From DYQY01 sp964643725 (GTDB lineage: Bacteria > Margulisbacteria > Riflemargulisbacteria > GWF2-35-9 > DYQY01): a DNA stretch of 9,289 nucleotides. The stretch covers positions 1 through 9,289 of the forward strand of contig CAZXTL010000043.1 in the NCBI GenBank assembly GCA_964643725.1, read 5' to 3'. The notes below the pieces were generated by a model that saw nothing but the letters and a program-made list of their open reading frames with translations, had not been told where the DNA came from and searched no databases. The position numbers and the translations under genes are program-made. Of the stretch, positions 1-5,610 are shown one piece after another (within the stretch, counting starts at the first letter, position 1; every line of letters starts with the position of its first letter).

Positions 1-79
1 ACCTTCTACAATTTGTATTGATTATTTTGAAAACCAGTATACTTTATCATAAATGGAAGCAAGTAACAATAAGCAAATT

Positions 80-997
80 TTAACTATTTACCTTAAAGAA
101 AACCATTCCGTTATGAACTTCTTTTATTATTTTGTTTTTAACTTCTAACTCAATCAAAAATTCCCTTAACTCTCGCGCCTCACTACTAAAAGCAGTCAAC
201 AACTCCTCAAAAACAGCAGGTCTTCTTATAAGATAATCAAGCACAGCTTTCTCAGTTAACTTATTACCTGTAATATTTTTCTTCTGAACGCCAATTATAT
301 CGGTTTTATCAAAGCTTAATTGATTAGATATTAATTGAAGTTCCTCAAAGGATAAAGGCAGTGCCACTCCATAAGCAGGTGGTCTAGCAACTGTATTAAG
401 TTGTACCCTGTCAGGCTGAATCTTAACAATTGCCTCAGAAAGCAACTTAATCTCACTTGGACTATCGTTAATCCCTTTAACAAATAATATCTCAAGCCAC
501 ATCTTGCCTGCAAAGATTTTTCTAAATTCAATAAGCCCGTTAACAACATCTTCTGCATATACATCCTTTACTGGACGATTAATCTTCTTGAAAACAGCTT
601 GAGAAACAGCATCAAGTGAAGGAACTATTAAATCAAGACCCAATAATTCTTTTCTAACTTCTTCTTTCCTTAATAACAGTGAATTTGTCAGCATAACTAT
701 CGGATAAGAAAACTCCTGTTTAAGCGCGGATATCATCTTATCTAATTCCTTATGTAATGTTGGCTCACCAGAACCTGTCAGAGTCAGGAAATCTATTTCA
801 GTATTTATATCTTTTATTTCTTTGATAAGTGTTGGCATATCAACATAAAAAATTCTGTCTTCATCTAACTTATCTGTTGGACAAACTTCACAATAAAGAC
901 AATCTAAATTACATTTCTTTCTTGGTACTAAATCTATCCCTAAGGACAAACCTAACCTTCTAGAAACAACTGGGCCAAACGTGTATTTATGGTTCAT
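80..997 (-). CDS. Radical SAM protein, COG0731 (wyosine-synthase-like) family, with C-terminal helical/winged-helix-like tail
   Basis: Predicted cytoplasmic iron-sulfur enzyme of the radical SAM superfamily. Numbered from the chosen start (305 aa), the cluster motif is C29-x3-C33-x2-C36, followed by an extra Cys39. The SAM-binding GSGEPTLH segment is at about 75-82. The N-terminal stretch FGPVVSRRLGLSLGIDLVP is typical of the COG0731 Fe-S oxidoreductases related to wyosine synthase TYW1; bacterial members have no settled substrate. Residues about 245-305 (TEKAVLDYLIRRPAVFEELL onward) lie beyond the SAM barrel and look like a small winged helix. An ATG 12 bases upstream (1009) is also open. 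I prefer the ATG at 997 because GGGAGA sits at ideal distance before it and the family begins close to this point. The gene is last in the trpS-rluB operon. The family call is firm; the reaction is unknown. Confidence 0.87.
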   Translation of the reverse strand: MNHKYTFGPVVSRRLGLSLGIDLVPRKKCNLDCLYCEVCPTDKLDEDRIFYVDMPTLIKEIKDINTEIDFLTLTGSGEPTLHKELDKMISALKQEFSYPIVMLTNSLLLRKEEVRKELLGLDLIVPSLDAVSQAVFKKINRPVKDVYAEDVVNGLIEFRKIFAGKMWLEILFVKGINDSPSEIKLLSEAIVKIQPDRVQLNTVARPPAYGVALPLSFEELQLISNQLSFDKTDIIGVQKKNITGNKLTEKAVLDYLIRRPAVFEELLTAFSSEARELREFLIELEVKNKIIKEVHNGMVFFKVNS

Positions 998-1001
998 TGG
1001 T

Positions 1002-1007
1002 TCTCCC
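1002..1007 (-). promoter_or_regulatory. Shine-Dalgarno GGGAGA deciding the start of the radical SAM gene
   Basis: On the minus strand GGGAGA ends four bases before the ATG at 997. The alternative ATG at 1009 has no purine-rich site before it and would itself overlap this element. This supports the shorter protein. Confidence 0.6.
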
Positions 1008-1010
1008 ATC

Positions 1011-1721
1011 TTACTTTAATTCTTTAATTTTTTTGACTTCCATAAGAGTAAGTTCACGATAAGAACCGAGATTTAATTTCCCTAACTTCAACGGCCCTAT
1101 CTCTACTCGCTTAAGCCTTGTAACCTCATAACCAAGCTGTTCAAACATTTTCCTTATCTGCCTATTTCTGCCTTCCTTTAAATGGATCTCCAATATTAAA
1201 CCATCATTATCTAAAATAAAACATTTTGAAGGCAAGGTCATTTTTCCTTCAAGCATAATACCAGTCTCAAACACTTCATGTGCTTTCTTATTTAAAGGCT
1301 TATCAATAGTCACTCGATAAATCTTAATAACCTTACTTTTTGGATGAATCAAAGCATTAGTTAGCTCTCCATCATTTGTTAATAGAAGCAGTCCTGTACT
1401 TTGACGATCAAGACGCCCAACAGCGTGAAGTGACTCGAATTCCTTTGGCAAAAGGTCATAAATAGTTTTACGGTACTTTGGGTCATTTCTAGTAGTAATA
1501 TAATCCTTAGGTTTATTTAAAATAAGATATTTCTTAGCATCAGTTTTGACCTGCTGATTCAAATAAACAATGTTATCTTTTTTGGGATCTACTTTTACGC
1601 CTAACTCTGTTATTTTCTTACCGTTAACTTTAACTAGACCACTAGTAATATATTCTTCACACTTCCGTCTAGAAGCTATCCCACATTCAGCCATAAACTT
1701 CTGAAGTCTAACTTCCGTCAT
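1011..1721 (-). CDS. rluB: RsuA/RluB-family rRNA pseudouridine synthase
   Basis: Converts a specific uridine in rRNA to pseudouridine; RluB acts on 23S rRNA near the peptidyl-transferase centre (U2605 in E. coli). The 236-aa protein has an N-terminal S4 RNA-binding domain (about 3-50, with ASRRKCEEYI and VKVNGKKI). The catalytic motif GRLDRQSTGLLLLTNDG is at 102-118, with Asp105 as the expected nucleophile. The family C-terminal motif EGRNRQIRKMFEQLGYEVTR is at 183-202. Its length fits RluB/RsuA. The ATG overlaps the trpS stop by one base (TAATG) with no visible Shine-Dalgarno, so translation probably depends on coupling to trpS. Family membership is certain; RluB rather than RsuA, RluE or RluF is inferred from similarity of layout and from the frequent trpS neighbourhood. 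Confidence 0.92.
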   Translation of the reverse strand: MTEVRLQKFMAECGIASRRKCEEYITSGLVKVNGKKITELGVKVDPKKDNIVYLNQQVKTDAKKYLILNKPKDYITTRNDPKYRKTIYDLLPKEFESLHAVGRLDRQSTGLLLLTNDGELTNALIHPKSKVIKIYRVTIDKPLNKKAHEVFETGIMLEGKMTLPSKCFILDNDGLILEIHLKEGRNRQIRKMFEQLGYEVTRLKRVEIGPLKLGKLNLGSYRELTLMEVKKIKELK

Positions 1722-2698
1722 TAGTTAATCTTAATGATTTTTTTAACCTGATCCAATGTATTGGTAGCAACTTTTCTTGCTTTCTCATTACCAGCGAGGA
1801 TTATCTTATCCAGTTCTGCCTTGTCGGCGATTAATGCCGCTCTCTTCTCTCTCATTGGCTTAAGAAAGGCAAGCAATGCATCCAATAACTCCTTTTTACA
1901 ATCAACACATCCTATGGATGCATCTCGACATCCTGAAGCAACCTTGGCCCCTTGACTAAATATCTTCTGGAAAGCATAAATACCACAAACATCAGGATTG
2001 CCTGGATCTGTTCTTCTTAACCTTTGAGGGTCAGTGAACATTGTCTTAATTTTTTTAACTACAACATCTTCATCATCTGCCAAAAAAATAGCATTGTCAT
2101 AACTCTTACTCATTTTCCTGCCATCTGTCCCTGGCAAAACAGGAACATCTGTATAAAGGTCTACTGGGTCTTTAAAAAAATTAATTTTATAAAGGAAATT
2201 AAATCTCCTAGCTATTTCCCTAGTAAGCTCTAGGTGAGGTGCTTGGTCTTTCCCTACAGGAACAGCGTCTGCCATATACATAAGAATATCCGCAGCTTGT
2301 AATACTGGGTAACCAAGGAATCCATAAGTATTAATATCTCTTTCTTTCAGTTCCTCCATCTTGCTTTTATAAGTAGGAACCCTTTCCAACCATGGCAATG
2401 GAGTAATCATCGAAAGTATTAAGTGCAATTCAGCATGTTCAGGAAGATAAGATTGTACAAACAAAGTTGACTTAGAAGGGTCAACACCTGAAGCAATAAG
2501 ATCAGCAACCACTTCATAAGTATTGTCTTTAATACTTATAGCCTGTTCATAAGAGGTAGTAAGCGCATGTAAATCCGCTACGAAATAGTAAGCATCATAC
2601 TCATCTTGTAAATCAACCCAATTTTTTACAGCACCAAAATAGTTGCCTAAATGGATTTTACCTGTTGCTTGAATACCACTTAACGAACGTTTTTTCAT
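1721..2698 (-). CDS. trpS: Tryptophanyl-tRNA synthetase with C-x18-C-x6-C-x2-C (putative [4Fe-4S]) motif
   Basis: Class I aminoacyl-tRNA synthetase that charges tRNA-Trp with tryptophan in the cytoplasm. At 325 aa it is the usual bacterial length. The HIGH-equivalent is TGKIHLGN at 12-19 and the KMSKS loop is at 195-199 (GTDGRKMSKSYDN). The tryptophan-pocket segments GYPVLQAADILMY (129-141) and VGKDQAPHLELTREIARRFN (148-167) are intact. In the C-terminal helical region Cys238, Cys257, Cys264 and Cys267 resemble the cluster-binding motif of Thermotoga maritima TrpRS. The ATG is six bases behind a perfect TATAAT and has no Shine-Dalgarno, so the mRNA may be leaderless. It is the first gene of the trpS-rluB-radical SAM operon. 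Confidence 0.97.
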   Translation of the reverse strand: MKKRSLSGIQATGKIHLGNYFGAVKNWVDLQDEYDAYYFVADLHALTTSYEQAISIKDNTYEVVADLIASGVDPSKSTLFVQSYLPEHAELHLILSMITPLPWLERVPTYKSKMEELKERDINTYGFLGYPVLQAADILMYMADAVPVGKDQAPHLELTREIARRFNFLYKINFFKDPVDLYTDVPVLPGTDGRKMSKSYDNAIFLADDEDVVVKKIKTMFTDPQRLRRTDPGNPDVCGIYAFQKIFSQGAKVASGCRDASIGCVDCKKELLDALLAFLKPMREKRAALIADKAELDKIILAGNEKARKVATNTLDQVKKIIKIN

Positions 2699-2704
2699 AG
2701 AAAA

Positions 2705-2713
2705 ATTATAGCA
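2705..2713 (-). promoter_or_regulatory. Extended -10 promoter of the trpS operon
   Basis: The minus strand reads TGCTATAAT, a perfect extended -10 (TGn plus TATAAT). The upstream -35 region is poor: the best hexamer at 17-bp spacing is TTCTGA, which is usual for extended -10 promoters. The hexamer ends six bases before the trpS ATG, so the predicted transcript start falls at or next to the A of the start codon. No Shine-Dalgarno could fit in such a leader. Confidence 0.7.
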
Positions 2714-2735
2714 CAGAGAGCAATCGGTCAGAAGT

Positions 2736-2767
2736 AAAAAAAACTACATAATTTGTGACAAAGTAGT
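2736..2767 (-). terminator. Weak candidate intrinsic terminator at the end of the deacetylase gene
   Basis: The minus-strand RNA can form a 5-bp outer stem (ACTAC/GUAGU) and a 4-bp inner stem (UUUG/CAAA) with a UCA loop and a four-base bulge, followed directly by a run of U. The stop codon UAG lies inside the 3' arm. The stem is AU-rich and broken, so termination would be leaky at best; the position between two transcription units is right. Confidence 0.35.
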
Positions 2768-3445
2768 GAATTGATAACCTTTTGACTTAATAAATTCAAT
2801 TACTTTTGGTAAAGCAGCAGCAGATATTTCATTCCCATTATGCATTAAGATAATTGCTCCTGGTTTAAGGTCCTTCTCTAAAAGCGCTAAAATAGAGGCA
2901 ACTTTCTTATTAACAAAAGCCACATCTACCTGCTGATCAGTATAAAGGAAATCGTTTGCATTAATAGACCAACCAATAGGAACAAGCCCATAATGATCAA
3001 CCGTAGAAAGAACAGTTTTATTTATTCTTCCTCCTGGAGGACGAAAGTACTTAGGAGCAAACCCTAAAATATTCTCATAAACACGATTTGTTTCAGCTAT
3101 CTCTTCATCTACACGTTGATCAATGTACTTATCTAATCTAGTGTGATTATACGTATGATTCCCTAAAGAATGTCCTTCAATATTGATCCGTCTTACTATA
3201 TCTGGATATTCAATCATCTTTGATCCTATTAAAAAGAAAGATGCTTTTATCTTATAAGTTTTTAATATATCTAATATCTTCTCTGTATATAAATATGAAG
3301 GACCATCGTCGAAAGTAAGAACAACTTGTTTTTTATTTGTTTGAAATTCTGAGGCCATTCCCTTTGGATTATACGAAAAAGCAATTATTGATATTGTCGA
3401 AATAATAAAAATTACTTTAATATACCGGCTTAGCCGATTATTCAT
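2744..3445 (-). CDS. Exported polysaccharide deacetylase (NodB/CE4 family)
   Basis: Predicted metal-dependent deacetylase acting outside the cytoplasmic membrane on N-acetylated glycans such as peptidoglycan or exopolysaccharide. The 233-aa protein starts with a short basic segment and a hydrophobic stretch (about 10-24), read as a signal peptide or membrane anchor; a cut near Ala31 is possible. The CE4 motifs are all visible: TFDDGP at 44-49 (Asp46 likely base, Asp47 metal ligand), HSLGNHTYNH at 92-101 (His97 and His101 metal ligands), RPPGG at 135-139, a WSINANDF segment at 159-166, and MHNG at 201-204 with the catalytic His202. It starts three bases after the queE stop, with GGGAG 11 bases upstream of its ATG, so it is probably cotranscribed with queE although no functional link is evident. 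The substrate cannot be read from sequence. Confidence 0.92.
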   Translation of the reverse strand: MNNRLSRYIKVIFIISTISIIAFSYNPKGMASEFQTNKKQVVLTFDDGPSYLYTEKILDILKTYKIKASFFLIGSKMIEYPDIVRRINIEGHSLGNHTYNHTRLDKYIDQRVDEEIAETNRVYENILGFAPKYFRPPGGRINKTVLSTVDHYGLVPIGWSINANDFLYTDQQVDVAFVNKKVASILALLEKDLKPGAIILMHNGNEISAAALPKVIEFIKSKGYQFTTLSQIM

Positions 3446-3448
3446 TCG

Positions 3449-4096
3449 CTAATGAACTCCCATTATCTTATGTGTTTGAGGGATGACTCGCACATCATTC
3501 AAGTCTTTTTTGAGTATATTATAGGCTGTAATTATCTGCTCTTCTGTTGGAAAGTGTTTGATTTTCTTACAGGGGGTAACAGGCTGAAGAATAAGAGGGA
3601 TATCTTTGCTTATACTTTTCATCAGCTTACCAAACTCTCTTATTTCAAATATTCTCGTCTCAGGCAAAAGCACGTACTTTACGTATACATCCTCATCTTT
3701 TATTAGATTCAAACTCTCAGAAAACTCTTTCTCATAACCAGGCTTATAATCCATTGAATAAATATCTATCTTCCCAATCAACTCCTTTAAGTGACCTGGC
3801 AAAGTAGCATTCGATTCTAACATTATTGGAAGCTTCAACTGTGGCAGTAGTTTTAAAAGGTCATTAACCTGAAGCAAAGGCTCTCCACCAGTAATAGAGA
3901 TAGAGTGATGCCAAGTTTTATTAAGTTCGTTTACCTTAGCAATAATCTCTTCCGGTTTCCAATATCTACCTTCATCAACATTTTCATCACAATAATCACA
4001 TGAAATATTACAACCAGTGGTACGGATAAATATCTGTTTATATCCAAGATATATACCTTCACCCTGAATAGAAGAAAAAATCTCACTTAAATGCAT
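3449..4096 (-). CDS. queE: 7-carboxy-7-deazaguanine synthase (radical SAM)
   Basis: Radical SAM enzyme that rearranges 6-carboxytetrahydropterin to 7-carboxy-7-deazaguanine, a step toward preQ0 and queuosine in tRNA. At 215 aa it matches short QueE proteins. It begins with the family start MHLSEIFSSIQGEG. The cluster motif is C29-x3-C33-x2-C36, the SAM-binding GGEPLL follows at 70-75, and the C-terminal signature IPQTHKIMG is at 205-213. No queC, queD or queF lies in the window, so the rest of the pathway must be elsewhere or the product is salvaged. The ATG is first in its operon and divergent from the serine dehydratase gene. Only a weak TAGGT precedes it, and a TATACT hexamer ends six bases upstream. 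Confidence 0.95.
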   Translation of the reverse strand: MHLSEIFSSIQGEGIYLGYKQIFIRTTGCNISCDYCDENVDEGRYWKPEEIIAKVNELNKTWHHSISITGGEPLLQVNDLLKLLPQLKLPIMLESNATLPGHLKELIGKIDIYSMDYKPGYEKEFSESLNLIKDEDVYVKYVLLPETRIFEIREFGKLMKSISKDIPLILQPVTPCKKIKHFPTEEQIITAYNILKKDLNDVRVIPQTHKIMGVH

Positions 4097-4102
4097 GACC
4101 TA

Positions 4103-4131
4103 AGTATAAAGTGAAAAGTGAAAAGTGAAAA
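4103..4131 (-). promoter_or_regulatory. Candidate queE promoter, partly inside a 7-bp tandem repeat
   Basis: The minus strand carries TATACT (4108-4103; five of six bases match TATAAT) and TTTTCA (4131-4126; four of six match TTGACA) with a 17-bp spacer. The -35 and spacer consist of the tandem repeat. The -10 ends six bases before the queE ATG, the same spacing as at trpS, implying a leaderless or nearly leaderless transcript. Confidence 0.45.
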
Positions 4132-4136
4132 GTGAA
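4111..4136 (+). repeat. Tandem repeat GTGAAAA, 3.7 copies
   Basis: Three exact 7-bp units (4111-4117, 4118-4124, 4125-4131) are followed by a partial fourth (GTGAA). It lies in the divergent spacer between queE and the serine dehydratase gene. It is too short-period to be CRISPR; it looks like a microsatellite that may vary in copy number. Confidence 0.85.
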
Positions 4137-4145
4137 TCGTATTAT

Positions 4146-4163
4146 TCTCCCCTAGTGGGGAGA
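4146..4163. repeat. GC-rich inverted repeat TCTCCCC-TAGT-GGGGAGA
   Basis: A perfect 7-bp stem with a four-base loop stands out from AT-rich surroundings. Neither side has a T-run, so it is not a typical intrinsic terminator. It sits between divergent genes, about 57 bp before the serine dehydratase ATG, where an operator or mRNA hairpin could act. Its function is unknown. Confidence 0.6.
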
Positions 4164-4220
4164 TGGTTCATTAGAAGAAGATATGTGGGAATTAATAATT
4201 TAACTTTCGATAAATAAACG

Positions 4221-5606
4221 ATGAAAGCTAAAATAATCGCAACAACTAATTCTATAGAAAAACCAGTAAATGGTTTTTTTAAAGTAATACTTGGGCCTTC
4301 CAGCTCACATACTTTTGGACCTTATCAAATTGGCAAGGCTATTCGTGAAATACTTTCTACTGATAATCAGCCACTAACAGGCAAACTAAAAATAAAATTC
4401 CTTGCCAGTATGGCACATACAGGCAAAGGACATAACTCTGACATAGCCATTATTGCTGGACTATTGGGATTACCATTAGAGGAAGTGTTTACTTCCTTAG
4501 AAGTTATACAAGCAAACAACTATAAACTATCTATTAATGGAAAAGAAATCTACTTTAATCCGGCTGAAGATATTATCTGGGATACAACAACACAAATAAC
4601 TTCTCACCCAAACTCTATTATAGCAATCCTCCCTAATGGCGAAGAAAAACTATTCGAGTCCGTAGGTGGTGGCGTTGTTAATCCAGATCTATTTCCAAAA
4701 ACCTACAAACATTGCCCTAAGGAACTATCTTTCCATAATCTAAGCAGTTTTATTGATGCTGCTACGAGTTTCAAAGGGTCAATATATGATTTCATTATGG
4801 CTAGAGAAAAGGCTATCACAGAAAAAACAGAAGCGGAAATCCTTGATGAACTTAAAATAAAATTTTCTTACATGATGGCTGGAGTAGAAAACGGTCGTTC
4901 CAAAACTGGATCACTATTAGGACTAACAACTTATAGATCAAAATCCTTATTTGAACATTTTCTAGCACATCCTAACAGATATGATTATAAAATGATAACT
5001 TATGCAGCTGCCATAGCCTTTGCTGAGCATAACGCAACGGGAGGCATAGTTATCTCTGCTCCTACTGCGGGAGGTGGAGGTGTTTTACCTGGAGTTTTAT
5101 ATGGATTACAACACTTAGGAATAGCAAAAGAAGAACTAATAAAATCAATGTTAATAGCAGGGATTATAGGACTAGCAATAGAACATAATGCTTGTATTTC
5201 TGGAGCTGAGGCTGGTTGTACCTTTGAAATTGGAGCTGCCGCTGCTATGTCTGCAGGATTAGCCGTTTATGCTCAATCAAATGATTCCTCTAATGAAGAA
5301 AATAAAAGGATGATACTAAATAAAATAAGCCAAGCAGCTGAAATGATTTTCGAACATAACTGGAATATGGCCTGTGATTGTGTAGGAGGATTTGTTGTTA
5401 TCCCCTGTGTTGAAAGAAATGGGGACAAAGCTTACAGTGCTGTTGGAACAGCGGATATAGTTCTAGTTCCAAATCCAAATTATTCCCCAAGGGTTGGGTT
5501 TGACGATCTCGTTAAAATAGCTGTTATACACGGGAGAGGACTACCTGATGAACTAAGAGAAACAGGAAAAGGCGGAGTCAATAAAGCTCTGAAAAAAACC
5601 TATTAA
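4221..5606 (+). CDS. sdaA: Iron-sulfur L-serine dehydratase (L-serine ammonia-lyase), single chain
   Basis: Cleaves L-serine to pyruvate and ammonia using a [4Fe-4S] cluster in the cytoplasm. The 461-aa protein fuses the beta domain (N-terminal, with GPSSSHTFGP at 25-34 and SMAHTGKGHNSD at 63-74) to the alpha catalytic domain (SAPTAGGGGVLPGVLYG at 279-295), as in E. coli SdaA. The expected cluster cysteines are Cys333 (SGAEAGC), Cys385 and Cys396 (CDCVGGFVVIPCVERN); Cys387 is extra where proline is usual. The protein ends ETGKGGVNKALKKTY and lacks the C-terminal cysteine of some homologues. The ATG is the first possible start, with an in-frame TAA at 4215-4217, and it has no clear Shine-Dalgarno. 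The gene is alone on the plus strand, divergent from queE and convergent with pcrA at four bases. Confidence in function is high. Confidence 0.95.
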   Translation: MKAKIIATTNSIEKPVNGFFKVILGPSSSHTFGPYQIGKAIREILSTDNQPLTGKLKIKFLASMAHTGKGHNSDIAIIAGLLGLPLEEVFTSLEVIQANNYKLSINGKEIYFNPAEDIIWDTTTQITSHPNSIIAILPNGEEKLFESVGGGVVNPDLFPKTYKHCPKELSFHNLSSFIDAATSFKGSIYDFIMAREKAITEKTEAEILDELKIKFSYMMAGVENGRSKTGSLLGLTTYRSKSLFEHFLAHPNRYDYKMITYAAAIAFAEHNATGGIVISAPTAGGGGVLPGVLYGLQHLGIAKEELIKSMLIAGIIGLAIEHNACISGAEAGCTFEIGAAAAMSAGLAVYAQSNDSSNEENKRMILNKISQAAEMIFEHNWNMACDCVGGFVVIPCVERNGDKAYSAVGTADIVLVPNPNYSPRVGFDDLVKIAVIHGRGLPDELRETGKGGVNKALKKTY

Positions 5607-5610
5607 ATCC

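Noticed and set aside
1..79. TATACT-containing palindrome AGTATACT (37-44) as a promoter
   Set aside because: No -35-like hexamer is found at normal spacing on either strand, and no gene start is visible to support it.
331..564. Plus-strand open frame over the radical SAM gene, and similar plus-strand frames at 1761-1955, 2024-2233, 3452-3706, 6811-7155 and 8586-8795
   Set aside because: All lie antisense inside well-supported genes, have no domain-like sequence, and are the kind of frame AT-rich coding DNA produces by chance.
991..1003. GAACCAATGAACC at the radical SAM start resembles the 8-bp repeat at 9193
   Set aside because: It covers a ribosome binding region and start codon, has only about one and a half units, and could match by chance.
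4111..4136. Short array considered as a CRISPR remnant
   Set aside because: The 7-bp units are directly joined with no spacers, and no cas gene is nearby.
4146..4163. GC-rich hairpin as an intrinsic terminator
   Set aside because: No T-run follows on either strand, and both neighbouring genes are transcribed away from it.
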